A stretch of 64,000 bases of DNA from Pseudomonas rustica. Lineage in GTDB: Bacteria > Pseudomonadota > Gammaproteobacteria > Pseudomonadales > Pseudomonadaceae. Positions 1 to 8,400 of the stretch are shown here, piece by piece. The DNA lies in contig NZ_JAGYHF010000001.1 of the NCBI RefSeq assembly GCF_018336155.1, positions 496,001 through 560,000 on the forward strand. Reading direction: 5' to 3'. Both the position numbers and the translations under genes were made by a program. The notes beneath the pieces are model-generated. The model did not search any database and had not been told where the DNA came from. It saw only the letters and a program-made list of their open reading frames with translations. The first letter of the stretch is position 1, and every line of letters begins with the position of its first letter.

Positions 1-4
1 AACC

Positions 5-349
5 TCAGACATTCAACTGCCGCACCGGGCGCACTTCAACGCTGCCGACCCGCGCCGCCGGAATGTTGCCGGCGACCTGAATCGCTTCGTTGAGATCCTT
101 GGCGTCGATCAAATAGAAACCGGCCAGTTGCTCCTTGGTTTCCGCGAACGGGCCATCGGTGATCGACAGTTTGCCGTTGCGCATACGCACCGTGGTGGCG
201 GTCTGCACTGACTCCAAAGCCTCGGCGGCAACCATTCGCCCGCTGCCCTGAATCGACTCGGCGTAGGCCCAGCATTCGGCGTCTTCCGGGCTGTCGGGCG
301 ATGAATGCAGCAAGCGCTCGTCGCTGTAGACCAGGCATAAATAATTCAT
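5..349 (-). CDS. YCII-related (DGPF domain) protein
   Basis: A 114-residue protein of the YCII/DGPF family, small ferredoxin-like-fold proteins often encoded beside ECF sigma factors. The family-typical segment DGPFAETKEQLAGFYLID lies in the middle and gives the family its name; the N-terminus MNYLCLVYSDE is also typical. I start at the ATG at 349, where the conserved domain begins, although nine more in-frame codons exist upstream. It is read in the same direction as the SnoaL-like gene about 40 bp upstream, so the two are probably co-transcribed. The biochemical role of the family is not established; no ECF sigma gene is visible beside it, but the window edge cuts the context. Confidence 0.85.
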   Translation of the reverse strand: MNYLCLVYSDERLLHSSPDSPEDAECWAYAESIQGSGRMVAAEALESVQTATTVRMRNGKLSITDGPFAETKEQLAGFYLIDAKDLNEAIQVAGNIPAARVGSVEVRPVRQLNV

Positions 350-389
350 GGCGTTCTCCTGAAGCGGACGGATCAACTATGGCTGAAGA

Positions 390-815
390 TCAGGGTTGCA
401 CATCGAACAGGGTCGCGCCGCTCATCGGATCGAACGGCGCCGACCAGTGTTCGTGAGCGATTTTCCACGCCCCGCCGACCTGCCGATAGCAGGCGGTGAC
501 GCGCATCCAGCAGCTCTGGGTTTCGCCTTTTTCATTGGTGCCGCCGCAATTGGCCACCCAGTGCGCGAAGGCGATGTTGTCGGCGCTTTCGATGGCGATT
601 TCATGGAATTCGAAAATGTGCGGGCCGGGGCACATTTCCATGCACGCGACCCAGTGTTCGCGGTACGCCGGTTTGCCCTTGAATTGCAGGGCCTTGATCG
701 CGTCGAACGAGACGATGTCGTCGGCGTACAGCGCCATGACTTTCTCTACGTCCTTTTTCATCACGGCGTCGCGGTAGGTGTTGATCAGGGTCTGGATATC
801 ACTTTGTGCGCTCAT
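390..815 (-). CDS. SnoaL-like / DUF4440 nuclear-transport-factor-2 fold protein
   Basis: A 141-residue protein with the SnoaL/NTF2-like fold seen in ketosteroid-isomerase-like proteins. The N-terminal helix (residues 5-30) leads to the motif VMALYADDIVSFD, and the C-terminal half has the strand pattern and the segment WKIAHEHWSAPFD usual for this group. The reverse-complemented upstream sequence has a GGAGAACACC stretch just before the ATG. It lies upstream of the YCII-like gene on the same strand and probably forms a two-gene unit with it. Proteins of this type are often annotated as YybH-like; the substrate is unknown and an enzymatic role should not be assumed. Confidence 0.8.
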   Translation of the reverse strand: MSAQSDIQTLINTYRDAVMKKDVEKVMALYADDIVSFDAIKALQFKGKPAYREHWVACMEMCPGPHIFEFHEIAIESADNIAFAHWVANCGGTNEKGETQSCWMRVTACYRQVGGAWKIAHEHWSAPFDPMSGATLFDVQP

Positions 816-956
816 GGTGTTCTCCGTGGTTTTTGTTGTGAAGACACCCTTAGTCGCTTGGTGGATCGGCAGATCGACAGGCGAAACAAAAAATTTCCAC
901 TGAGGCCAAAATCGCTAGAATCCGAGGCTTATCTTTGTAGGAAAAAGGAAATTCCC

Positions 957-1442
957 GTGTCAGCCCAACTCGTGCCGTACGACAGCCTGAATGCTTTGCA
1001 GCGTCAGCAAGTCGAGGCGATTGAAATCCATGCCGAGCAGATCAAGTTCTCCGGCGATATTCACGGTGCGTTGCACACCTTGTTGTCGAAACCCGGCCCC
1101 GGCGTAAAGGGTTTTGCTTTGCTGGCGAATGAAGTGCCGGTGGCGTTTCTGCTGCTCAAGCGCCCGCCCGTGTTGCCGGCCTGGGCTGATGAACACAGCG
1201 CCACGTTGCATGCGTTGCAGGTAGATCGCCGCGCGCAGGGCAAGGGTTATGGCAAGGCGTGTCTGAGAGCGCTGCCCGAGGTCGCGCGTCAGGCTTGGCC
1301 GGAGATCAAAGGGCTGGAGTTGTCGGTGGACGCGGATAACGACGCGGCGATTGCGCTGTACGCCAAGCACGGCTATGTCGACAGCGGCGAAGCGTACAAG
1401 GGTCGGATCGGTTACGAACGGCGCATGGGGCTGGTTTTCTGA
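957..1442 (+). CDS. GNAT family N-acetyltransferase
   Basis: A 161-residue Gcn5-related acetyltransferase. The acetyl-CoA binding motif A is visible as LHALQVDRRAQGKGYGKACL (Q/RxxGxG/A type) around residues 82-102, followed by the C-terminal strand-helix LSVDADNDAAIALYAKHGYVDSG. The start is a GTG at 957 preceded by an AAGGAA ribosome-binding site; an in-frame ATG far upstream (396) would put the N-terminus antisense to the SnoaL-like gene and is not credible. Its substrate is unknown. It is divergent from the SnoaL/YCII pair and ends in a long inverted repeat. Confidence 0.85.
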   Translation: MSAQLVPYDSLNALQRQQVEAIEIHAEQIKFSGDIHGALHTLLSKPGPGVKGFALLANEVPVAFLLLKRPPVLPAWADEHSATLHALQVDRRAQGKGYGKACLRALPEVARQAWPEIKGLELSVDADNDAAIALYAKHGYVDSGEAYKGRIGYERRMGLVF

Positions 1443-1530
1443 GACACCGAGGGATGCATGATGCCGAAACCTACGACCTTGATGCATCAAAACGGATAAC
1501 CGACCCCCTTACTGACACAACTCAAACCAT

Positions 1531-1617
1531 TGTAGGAGCTGCCGAAGGCTGCGATCTTTTGATCTTGATCTTCTTAACAGCAAGATCAAAAGATCGCAGC
1601 CTTCGGCAGCTCCTACA
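1531..1617. repeat. Paired REP-type inverted repeat (family A)
   Basis: A near-perfect 87-bp palindrome. Arms begin TGTAGGAGCTGCCGAAGGCT and run into GCGATCTTTTGATC, with a short AT-rich loop. The same sequence recurs at least ten times in this window. It lies between two GNAT genes that converge on it and could also act as a bidirectional transcription end. Confidence 0.9.
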
Positions 1618-1635
1618 GTGGAGATCGGGTTGGCT

Positions 1636-2124
1636 TTAGAGGGTAAGGATCATCTCGTGCCACGCCATCCCGCCGTGATCCGACTCCGACGGTTTGATGT
1701 AGGCAAAGCCAAACCCGGCGTACAGCGGAATATGCTTTTCCTTGCACATCAAATGAATCGTCGCCTTGTCCATCCCGCGCATACGCTCGATAAACTCAGC
1801 CATCAAGCGCTTCGCCAACCCTTGCCCCTGATAATCCGGGTGCACCACCACCGACATGATCACCACGTTCGGCCCTTTCGGGTCATGGCCGATCAACTCT
1901 TTGAACGCCTCATCCGACATCTGCACATCAAACGCCGCGCCCGAATTGACGAACCCCGCCACCACGCCATCCACTTCCGCCACGACAAAGCCTTCCGGCC
2001 AGGTGGCGATACGCGTGGCGATTTTCTCGCGGGTGGCGGCTTCGTCGCCTTCGTAGGCAACGGTTTCGATGGCGTAGCAGCGATCCAGGTCGGCGGCGGT
2101 GACGTTGCGGATGACGGTGTTCAT
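1636..2124 (-). CDS. GNAT family N-acetyltransferase
   Basis: A 162-residue GNAT protein. Motif A appears as VMSVVVHPDYQGQGLAKRLM-type sequence (residues 85-105) with the pyrophosphate-binding QGQGLA turn; the C-terminal motif is IPLYAGFGFAYIKPSESDHG. The chosen start at 2124 (MNTVIRNVTAADLD) matches the usual GNAT N-terminus; in-frame starts up to 24 codons upstream exist but add sequence unlike the family. The ribosome-binding site is weak. It resembles arylalkylamine N-acetyltransferase-like GNATs, but the substrate cannot be deduced. Confidence 0.82.
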   Translation of the reverse strand: MNTVIRNVTAADLDRCYAIETVAYEGDEAATREKIATRIATWPEGFVVAEVDGVVAGFVNSGAAFDVQMSDEAFKELIGHDPKGPNVVIMSVVVHPDYQGQGLAKRLMAEFIERMRGMDKATIHLMCKEKHIPLYAGFGFAYIKPSESDHGGMAWHEMILTL

Positions 2125-2244
2125 GGCGGCTCGGAAATCAGCAGAAGAAAGTGCCGAAAGCATAAAGGAATCGCGGGGGCATATCGATCCGCACACGGCG
2201 CAAACGCCTGAGGCGGATCAGTGATCCGCCTCATCGGCTGTGGC

Positions 2245-2739
2245 TCAAGCCTTGGTATCGACCGGCACACAGATTTCCAGTTTGCCAGTGTGCAGGCGCG
2301 GGTTGAAATCGGCGCTGTAACGCTCCAGTTCCGGGGCGTTCAGCTCGACGTAGTGAGAGGTCGGCAACCAGGTTTTGTAGATGTATTGCAGGGTTTGCGG
2401 CAACTGATCGAGCGGGCCTTTGTGTTCGAACACCGCGTATTGACGGGGCAGCACTTCGACCCAGCGATAGACGTCCTGCGGCAGTTCGTCGAGCTTGGTG
2501 ATTTCCACGCCGGCGATGTAATCGAAGCCGCCCTTGCCGTCGAAATTGCAGCAGACGCCGTAGGTCACTTCGCCTTTTTGCCCGGGAATTCGCCCCAGAT
2601 GCGGCAGGAATTTCTCCCACAGCGCCGGGATGTCCTTGGCGGTGTCTTGGGTAAATCGATCGCCAAATCCTGCAATCAGCAGGAAGTGTCCATGTTCGAA
2701 GCGAGGTTCAGCCACTTCGACGCGTGTTTGCTCATCCAT
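2245..2739 (-). CDS. GyrI-like / AraC effector-binding domain protein
   Basis: A 164-residue stand-alone GyrI-like (SOUL/AraE-binding) domain protein. The family signature is the paired beta-alpha-beta-beta layout ending in EVLPRQYAVFEHKGPLDQLPQTLQYIYKTWLP and the C-terminal LERYSADFNPRLHTGKLEICVPV with the conserved acidic residue before the final strand. A good AGGAG ribosome-binding site precedes the ATG at 2739. Such single-domain proteins bind small hydrophobic or cationic ligands; the ligand here is unknown. The neighbouring gene on the same strand encodes a LysE-type exporter, about 70 bp upstream. Confidence 0.85.
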   Translation of the reverse strand: MDEQTRVEVAEPRFEHGHFLLIAGFGDRFTQDTAKDIPALWEKFLPHLGRIPGQKGEVTYGVCCNFDGKGGFDYIAGVEITKLDELPQDVYRWVEVLPRQYAVFEHKGPLDQLPQTLQYIYKTWLPTSHYVELNAPELERYSADFNPRLHTGKLEICVPVDTKA

Positions 2740-2806
2740 GACTCGACTCCTGGCACAAAAAAGGGGTTCGGCTGGGAGTATAGAAAGCCAAACCCGTTTC
2801 GCACGG

Positions 2807-3469
2807 TTACAGCGAATGCAACTGCTCGACGGCACCGGAACCGACGAATTCGTTGTAGCCGGATACGATCACGTAGACTGCGAAATAGCAGAAGATCGCT
2901 GCAGATGCCATGTAGGAATAGCGCAACAGCTTGTCGCCCAACAGCTTGCCACCGTGGCTGGCAGCAAAGCACAAACCGGCCGACCACAGCAGCCCGGCGC
3001 AGAGAAAACCACCGAGGAACAGCGCCGAACTCACCGGGCCACCGCCACCGGAGCGGGCGATCAGCGTGCCGCCCACCGCAGCGAACCAAAGAATCGCGCT
3101 CGGCGAAGACATGGCGAGAAAAATCCCACGAAAGAATTCCTTGCGATGGGAGTTCTGCCCCACCTCCGCCGTCTCGGCCAGCAGCGCTTCGTGATGGATC
3201 GCCGAGTAAATCATCTTCGCCGCAAAGTAGATCAGCAGCGCCGAACCGCCGATCCACAGCACCCAGCGCACGCTTTCGTATTGCAGCAGAACTGTCATCC
3301 CGGCCAGCGCCAGCACCGCATAAATCAAGTCGCCGACGCAGGTGCCAAGGCCCAGCGCGAAGCCTTGAAAGTAACCGCGCTGCATCGCCAATGTGATCAT
3401 TGCGATGTTGGCCACGCCGATATCCAGGCACAGCGAAAGGCTCAGCAAGAAGCCGCTGGTGAATTCCAT
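2807..3469 (-). CDS. LysE family amino-acid exporter
   Basis: A 220-residue inner-membrane protein of the LysE/RhtB exporter family. About six hydrophobic segments are visible: residues 2-22 (FLLSLSLCLDIGVANIAMITLA), 45-65, 70-90, 115-138, 150-170 and 190-208. Length is typical for LysE/YggA-like transporters. The start at 3469 (MEFTSGFLL) is preceded by AAGGA; an upstream in-frame ATG at 3544 would add 25 residues unlike the family. It probably exports an amino acid or analogue, but specificity is not readable from sequence. It is divergent from alaC. Confidence 0.85.
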   Translation of the reverse strand: MEFTSGFLLSLSLCLDIGVANIAMITLAMQRGYFQGFALGLGTCVGDLIYAVLALAGMTVLLQYESVRWVLWIGGSALLIYFAAKMIYSAIHHEALLAETAEVGQNSHRKEFFRGIFLAMSSPSAILWFAAVGGTLIARSGGGGPVSSALFLGGFLCAGLLWSAGLCFAASHGGKLLGDKLLRYSYMASAAIFCYFAVYVIVSGYNEFVGSGAVEQLHSL

Positions 3470-3607
3470 CAACCATTTTCCTTGGAAAAATTTGTTAACA
3501 AACGGGCTGGACAGTATGCCATCACTGACCTTATCTTCCGCCACAGGTCACCGCAGTGACCAGCGTCGCTCGGACGGTTCCGGGCGCTTACGTTATCCGA
3601 GGCAACA

Positions 3608-4825
3608 ATGGCCGAACAAGGTTCGCCGCGCCGCTTTGCGCGCATAGATCGACTCCCCCCTTACGTTTTCAACATCACCGCCGAGCTGAAGATGGCCGCG
3701 CGTCGTCGTGGTGAAGACATCATCGACTTGAGCATGGGCAACCCCGACGGGGCCACGCCGCCGCACATTGTCGAAAAACTCGTACAAGTGGCCCAACGCG
3801 AAGACACCCACGGTTACTCGACGTCCAAGGGCATTCCGCGCCTGCGCCGGGCGATTTCCAACTGGTACAAGCAACGCTACGAAGTCGATATCGACCCGGA
3901 AAGCGAAGCCATTGTCACCATCGGTTCCAAGGAAGGCCTCGCGCATTTGATGCTGGCGACCCTCGATCAGGGCGACACCGTACTGGTGCCGAACCCGAGC
4001 TACCCGATTCATATTTACGGTGCAGTGATTGCCGGTGCCCAAGTGCGTTCGGTGCCGCTGGTGCCGGGTGTGGACTTCTTCGATGAGCTGGAACGGGCGA
4101 TTCGCGGCTCGATTCCGAAGCCGAAAATGATGATCCTCGGCTTCCCGTCGAACCCGACCGCGCAGTGCGTGGAGCTGGATTTCTTCGAACGGGTGATCGC
4201 CCTCGCCAAGCAATACGACGTGCTGGTGATTCACGATCTGGCCTACGCCGACATCGTCTACGACGGCTGGAAAGCCCCGTCGATCATGCAAGTGCCGGGC
4301 GCCAAGGACATCGCGGTGGAGTTTTTCACCCTGTCCAAGAGCTACAACATGGCGGGCTGGCGCATTGGTTTCATGGTCGGCAATCCGGAACTGGTTAACG
4401 CCTTGGCGCGGATCAAGAGCTACCACGACTACGGCACCTTCACCCCGCTGCAAGTCGCGGCGATCGCGGCGCTGGAAGGTGATCAGCAGTGCGTGCGCGA
4501 CATCGCCGAGCAGTATCGGCAGCGTCGTAACGTGTTGGTGAAAGGCCTGCATGAATTGGGCTGGATGGTTGAGAATCCGAAGGCATCGATGTATGTCTGG
4601 GCGAAAATTCCTGAGGCGTATGCGCATCTGGGTTCGCTGGAATTCGCCAAGAAACTGCTGGCTGAAGCGAAGGTTTGCGTCTCGCCGGGGGTGGGATTTG
4701 GTGAGTATGGCGACGATCACGTGCGCTTTGCGCTGATCGAAAATCAAGATCGGATTCGTCAGGCTGTGCGCGGCATTCGCGGGATGTTCCGGGCCGATGG
4801 CCTGGCCCCGAAAACCTCCGCCTGA
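3608..4825 (+). CDS. alaC: Alanine/glutamate-pyruvate aminotransferase AlaC
   Basis: A 405-residue class I/II, PLP-dependent aminotransferase matching the AlaC (YfdZ) group, which makes L-alanine from pyruvate and glutamate in the cytoplasm. Visible landmarks: N-terminal [20 protein letters not shown], the glycine-rich substrate segment [11 protein letters not shown], the cofactor-binding [13 protein letters not shown] and the Schiff-base lysine in [15 protein letters not shown]. Length is normal. The start at 3608 sits downstream of a GAGGCAACA stretch and fits the family N-terminus. It is followed by an inverted repeat and a bidirectional terminator shared with the convergent gluconate permease gene. 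Confidence 0.92.
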   Translation: MAEQGSPRRFARIDRLPPYVFNITAELKMAARRRGEDIIDLSMGNPDGATPPHIVEKLVQVAQREDTHGYSTSKGIPRLRRAISNWYKQRYEVDIDPESEAIVTIGSKEGLAHLMLATLDQGDTVLVPNPSYPIHIYGAVIAGAQVRSVPLVPGVDFFDELERAIRGSIPKPKMMILGFPSNPTAQCVELDFFERVIALAKQYDVLVIHDLAYADIVYDGWKAPSIMQVPGAKDIAVEFFTLSKSYNMAGWRIGFMVGNPELVNALARIKSYHDYGTFTPLQVAAIAALEGDQQCVRDIAEQYRQRRNVLVKGLHELGWMVENPKASMYVWAKIPEAYAHLGSLEFAKKLLAEAKVCVSPGVGFGEYGDDHVRFALIENQDRIRQAVRGIRGMFRADGLAPKTSA

Positions 4826-4830
4826 CGCAG

Positions 4831-4938
4831 TGATCGTTCCCACGCTCCGCGTGGGAATGCAGCCCGGGGCGCTCCGCGTCCCAAAGCGGACGCAGAGCGT
4901 CCATTGAGGCATTCCCACGCAGAGCGTGGGAACGATCA
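4831..4938. repeat. Paired inverted repeat (family C, TGATCGTTCCCACGC)
   Basis: A 108-bp inverted pair with outer arms TGATCGTTCCCACGCTCCGC and its complement and an inner GACGCTCCGCGTCC-type hairpin. Two other copies are at 33816-33919 and 44816-44932. Confidence 0.9.
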
Positions 4939-4941
4939 CCC

Positions 4942-4974
4942 ACAAAAAAACCGCATCGCTGCGGTTTTTTTGTG
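4942..4974. terminator. Bidirectional intrinsic terminator
   Basis: Hairpin CCGCATCGCTGCGG flanked by A7 on the left and T7 on the right, so it can end transcription of alaC (+) and of the gluconate permease gene (-). Confidence 0.9.
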
Positions 4975-4988
4975 TCTGCAAGAAGCGC

Positions 4989-6344
4989 TTAAACGAACAG
5001 CGACAGCAGCAGAATGAAGCCCAACGCAACCACCGACAGGATGGTTTCCATCGCTGTCCAGGTCTTGAACGTTTCGGCCACGGTCATGTTGAAGTACTGC
5101 TTCACCAGCCAGAAACCGGCGTCGTTCACGTGCGACAGGATCAACGAACCGGCGCCGGTCGCGAGTACCAGCAGCTCACGGTTAACGCCCGGAATCATCC
5201 CCACCACCGGCACCACAATGCCCGCGCCAGTGATGGTTGCAACCGTTGCCGAACCAGTCGCGATACGGATCACCGCCGCCACCAGCCATGCCAGCAGGAT
5301 CGGCGAGATCTGTGCGCTGACCGCCATGTGGCCGATCACGTCGCCCACGCCGCTGGTCACCAGCATCTGCTTGAAGCCACCGCCCGCACCGATGATCAGA
5401 ATGATCGCGGCGGTTGGCGCCAGGCTCGCGTCCAGCCACTTGAGCATCTGTTGCGAGCCGATGCCTTGTTTGTGACCGAAGGTGTACAGCGACAGCAGCA
5501 ACGCCAGCAGCAGTGCGGAGATCGGGTGACCGATCATGTCCATCCAGGTGCGGAAGAAGTGACCGTCCGGCAGCGCGACGTCGGCGAAGGTTTTCAGCAG
5601 CATCAGGAACACCGGCAGCAGCACGGTAACCAGGGTGATACCGAAGCTCGGCAGGCTCGCCGAGTCATCGTTTTCACGGGCCAGTTGATCGACCAGTTCC
5701 TGATTCGGATGACCCGGAATGTGCTTGGCGATGAAGGTACCGAAGATCGGACCGGCAATGATCGCGGTTGGCAGCGCCACGATCAGACCATAAAGAATGG
5801 TCTTGCCGATGTCCGCGCCGAACACGCCGATGGCCAGCAACGGGCCCGGGTGCGGTGGCACCAGACCGTGCACGGCGGACAGACCGGCGAGCAGCGGGAT
5901 ACCGATCTTGATAATCGATACGCCAGTGCGGCGCGCCACGATGAACACCAGTGGAATCAGCAGAACAAAGCCGATTTCGAAGAACAGCGGGATGCCGACC
6001 AGAAACGCGGCGAACATCATCGCCCACTGGACTTTGTCCTTGCCGAACGCACGAATCAGGGTTTGGGCAATCTGATCCGCCCCGCCCGATTCAGCCATCA
6101 TTTTGCCGAGCATGGTGCCCAGCGCGAGGATGATGCCGACGAAACCGAGCACGCCACCGAAGCCGTCCTGGAACGCTTTGATGATGGTGCCGATCGGCAT
6201 ACCGGAAGTCAGACCGAGGAACGCGGCAGCGATGGTCAGGGAAATAAACGGGTGCAGCTTGAACTTGGTGATCAGGACAATCAGTCCGATCACGGTGACC
6301 ACTGCATCAAGCAGCAGAAACGCGTCGTGGGACATGCCAAACAT
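4989..6344 (-). CDS. gntT: Gluconate:H+ symporter (GntP family)
   Basis: A 451-residue, very hydrophobic GntP-family permease importing gluconate across the inner membrane. About 12-14 membrane segments are visible. Family landmarks include GGVLGFVGIILALGTMLGKM, the segment SAVHGLVPPHPGPLLA and the C-terminal LILSHVNDAGFWLVKQY. A strong AGGAGA ribosome-binding site precedes the ATG, and immediately upstream of it the mRNA reads AACAACAACAA, a Crc/Hfq-type motif. It is downstream of gntK on the same strand (83-bp gap carrying a partial GntR-like half site). Naming as gntT rather than gntP or gntU is by family only. Confidence 0.92.
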   Translation of the reverse strand: MFGMSHDAFLLLDAVVTVIGLIVLITKFKLHPFISLTIAAAFLGLTSGMPIGTIIKAFQDGFGGVLGFVGIILALGTMLGKMMAESGGADQIAQTLIRAFGKDKVQWAMMFAAFLVGIPLFFEIGFVLLIPLVFIVARRTGVSIIKIGIPLLAGLSAVHGLVPPHPGPLLAIGVFGADIGKTILYGLIVALPTAIIAGPIFGTFIAKHIPGHPNQELVDQLARENDDSASLPSFGITLVTVLLPVFLMLLKTFADVALPDGHFFRTWMDMIGHPISALLLALLLSLYTFGHKQGIGSQQMLKWLDASLAPTAAIILIIGAGGGFKQMLVTSGVGDVIGHMAVSAQISPILLAWLVAAVIRIATGSATVATITGAGIVVPVVGMIPGVNRELLVLATGAGSLILSHVNDAGFWLVKQYFNMTVAETFKTWTAMETILSVVALGFILLLSLFV

Positions 6345-6361
6345 TGGGGGTGTCTCCTGGA

Positions 6362-6372
6362 TTGTTGTTGTT
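6362..6372 (-). promoter_or_regulatory. Crc/Hfq-type CA motif at gntT
   Basis: On the mRNA this reads AACAACAACAA, three nucleotides upstream of the AGGAGA ribosome-binding site of gntT. It fits the AAnAAnAA pattern bound by Hfq/Crc in Pseudomonas catabolite repression. Confidence 0.65.
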
Positions 6373-6404
6373 ATTAAAGCGGGTTAAACAGAAATCGTGA
6401 GGGC

Positions 6405-6417
6405 AGCGCTATCTCTT
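6405..6417 (-). promoter_or_regulatory. Partial GntR half-site between gntK and gntT
   Basis: Contains AGCGCTATCT, which shares the AGCGCTA core with the two full GntR-like sites at 6979 and 7131 but diverges after it. Tentative. Confidence 0.3.
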
Positions 6418-6426
6418 TCAACACAC

Positions 6427-6960
6427 TCATACCGCCTGTTTCAGACCGTGGGCCTGCCACCAGACGTGAGCCTGCGAAGCCAGTTCTTCAACGCTGTGGA
6501 TCGAAGCGTTCAGCGCCAGGGTCAACGGCTCGCCCTTCGGTGATTCGAGGGTGGCGAACTGGCTTTCGATCAACGTGGCCGGCATGAAGTGGCCCGGACG
6601 GTGGGACACACGTTCAGCGGCGACTTCAGGGGTCAATTCAAGAAACACGAAGCCCAGGCCCGGCAAGGCACTGCGCAACACTTCGCGATAACTGTGTTTG
6701 AGGGCCGAGCAGGTCAGCACCGGGCGTTTGCCCGATGCATCGACGCGACGCAGTTCGACGCACAGGCTGTCGAGCCAGCCGGCGCGGTCGTCGTCGTTCA
6801 GGGGGATCCCCGCGCTCATCTTTTCGATGTTCGCGGCCGGATGGAAAGTATCGCCTTCAATGGCAGTGGCGCCGCTCAATTGGCACAGGGCCTCGCTGAC
6901 GCACGTCTTGCCGCAACCGGCAACGCCCATGATGACCAGGGCGGTGATGGGATGACTCAT
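6427..6960 (-). CDS. gntK: Gluconokinase
   Basis: A 177-residue gluconokinase phosphorylating gluconate to 6-phosphogluconate, feeding the Entner-Doudoroff pathway. The Walker A motif is GVAGCGKT near residue 13; EGDTFHPAANIEKMSAGIPLND is the family substrate-binding region, followed by CSALKHSYREVLR and the R-rich lid VSHRPGHFMP. Length is normal for GntK/IdnK kinases. It is the first gene of the gntK-gntT unit and is divergent from gntR, with two identical 14-bp operator-like sequences in the shared upstream region. Confidence 0.95.
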   Translation of the reverse strand: MSHPITALVIMGVAGCGKTCVSEALCQLSGATAIEGDTFHPAANIEKMSAGIPLNDDDRAGWLDSLCVELRRVDASGKRPVLTCSALKHSYREVLRSALPGLGFVFLELTPEVAAERVSHRPGHFMPATLIESQFATLESPKGEPLTLALNASIHSVEELASQAHVWWQAHGLKQAV

Positions 6961-6978
6961 ATAACACCTCAGCGCGCA

Positions 6979-6992
6979 GACAGCGCTACCTT
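6979..6992. promoter_or_regulatory. Candidate GntR operator 1
   Basis: GACAGCGCTACCTT, 19 bp upstream of the gntK start. Its reverse complement AAGGTAGCGCTGTC fits the AAG-N-TAGCGCT pattern I recall for Pseudomonas GntR operators. The identical 14-mer occurs again at 7131. Confidence 0.65.
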
Positions 6993-7130
6993 TGCTAGCT
7001 ATGACTCTAGTGCACAGGCAGAAGTTGCCGACGCCTTCTTGTCGTTTTTTTGGGTTGCAGCAGGTTTGCGCCCAACGCCAAAAAGCGAAGATCAGGCAGG
7101 ACCTCGCTTACGCATTTACAGCTGCATCAG

Positions 7131-7144
7131 GACAGCGCTACCTT
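7131..7144. promoter_or_regulatory. Candidate GntR operator 2
   Basis: Second identical copy of GACAGCGCTACCTT, 31 bp upstream of the gntR start, in position to give autorepression. Confidence 0.65.
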
Positions 7145-7175
7145 AGTGCCTTGATTTTTGTTTGGCAAGCCGTCG

Positions 7176-8207
7176 ATGACCACCCCTAAAAACGATAAAA
7201 ATACCCGCACCACCGGCCGTCCCACCCTGAATGAAGTTGCCCGCCTGGCCGGTGTCAGTCCGATTACCGCCTCCCGCGCCTTGCGTGGGGTCAGCACCGT
7301 GGCCACCGAACTGGTAGAAAAAGTCCGCAAAGCCGCCCTCGAACTCAACTACGTGGTCAACCCTGCCGCCCGCGCTCTGGCCTCGGCGCAGAGCCATTCG
7401 GTGGTGGTTTTGGTGCCATCGTTATCCAACCTTTTGTTTATCGACACGCTGGAAGCCATTCATCGGGTGCTCACGCCCAAGGGCTTCGAAGTACTGATCG
7501 GCAACTTCCACTATTCCCGCGATGAAGAAGAAAACCTCCTGCGCAATTACATGGCGTATCAGCCGCGCGGGTTTCTGCTGACCGGGTTTGATCGCACGGA
7601 AAGTTCGCGGCGGATGATCGAGGCGAGCAACATTCCTTGCGTGTACATGATGGAACTGGACAGCGCTGCCGGGGTGAATTGCGTCGGGTTTTCGCAGCTG
7701 AGTGCCGGGGAAACGGCGGCGGAGCATTTGCTCTCTCGTGGGCGCAAGCGTCTTGCTTACATTGGCGCGCAACTCGATCAACGTACGTTGTTGCGCGGTG
7801 AGGGTTTCCGCAAAGCACTGCAGAAGGCCGGGCGTTACGACCCGGATCTGGAAGTGCTGACGCCGCGTGCTTCGTCGGTGGGCTTGGGTGGGGAATTGTT
7901 TTTGCAGTTGCTCGCGGCGCATCCGGACGTTGATGCGATCTTTTTTGGTAACGACGATTTGGCGCAGGGTGCTTTGCTGGAAGCGTTGCGCAATGGCATC
8001 AAGATTCCTGAACAGGTGGCGATTCTCGGTTTCAACGACTTGCCGATGTCCGAACACATGGTGCCGCGTTTGAGCAGCATCAACACCCCGCGTGAGGCGA
8101 TCGGCCGGCGCGCGGCGGAGCAGATGTTGACGTTGATGGCCGGCAACTCGGTCGCGCGCCCGGTGGAAGACATGGGCTTCGAACTGAAGATTCGCGAAAG
8201 TACCTGA
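7176..8207 (+). CDS. gntR: LacI-family repressor GntR
   Basis: A 343-residue LacI/GalR-family regulator. The N-terminal helix-turn-helix is at residues 17-40 (PTLNEVARLAGVSPITASRA), followed by the hinge and a periplasmic-binding-protein-like effector domain ending in the LacI-typical INTPREAIGRRAAEQ. I start at the ATG at 7176 (MTTPKNDK); a TTG six codons upstream is possible. It is divergent from gntK-gntT. By context and family it represses gluconate uptake and phosphorylation until gluconate or 6-phosphogluconate binds. Two candidate operators lie in the 215-bp shared region, one near each start codon. Confidence 0.92.
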   Translation: MTTPKNDKNTRTTGRPTLNEVARLAGVSPITASRALRGVSTVATELVEKVRKAALELNYVVNPAARALASAQSHSVVVLVPSLSNLLFIDTLEAIHRVLTPKGFEVLIGNFHYSRDEEENLLRNYMAYQPRGFLLTGFDRTESSRRMIEASNIPCVYMMELDSAAGVNCVGFSQLSAGETAAEHLLSRGRKRLAYIGAQLDQRTLLRGEGFRKALQKAGRYDPDLEVLTPRASSVGLGGELFLQLLAAHPDVDAIFFGNDDLAQGALLEALRNGIKIPEQVAILGFNDLPMSEHMVPRLSSINTPREAIGRRAAEQMLTLMAGNSVARPVEDMGFELKIREST

Positions 8208-8251
8208 CGCCTGAAATCCCTGGCACAAATGCCGGGGTGAAAAACGATTCC

Positions 8252-8336
8252 CGTAGGAGCTGCCGCAGGCTGCGATCTTTTGATCTGATCTTTTAAAATC
8301 GACATCAAAAGATCGCAGCCTTCGGCAGCTCCTACA
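8252..8336. repeat. Paired REP-type inverted repeat (family A)
   Basis: Arms GTAGGAGCTGCCGCAGGCTG and the complement of the GCCGAAGGC version, with the GATCTTTTGATC core; the two arms differ at one position. It separates gntR from the convergent LysR gene. Confidence 0.88.
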
Positions 8337-8400
8337 GTTTTAGGTGGTGCTCAAAAATCCTGAATTGAAACACAACCCCCTGTGGGAATATGTGTGGGGT

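Noticed and set aside
396..956. N-terminal extension of the GNAT gene back to an ATG at 396
   Set aside because: The added 187 codons are antisense to the SnoaL-like gene; a GTG with AAGGAA at 957 gives a normal GNAT protein.
3593..5029. Long open frame antisense to alaC (about 478 codons)
   Set aside because: High-GC third positions leave antisense frames open; the product is Arg/His-rich, has no family features and overlaps a clear gene.
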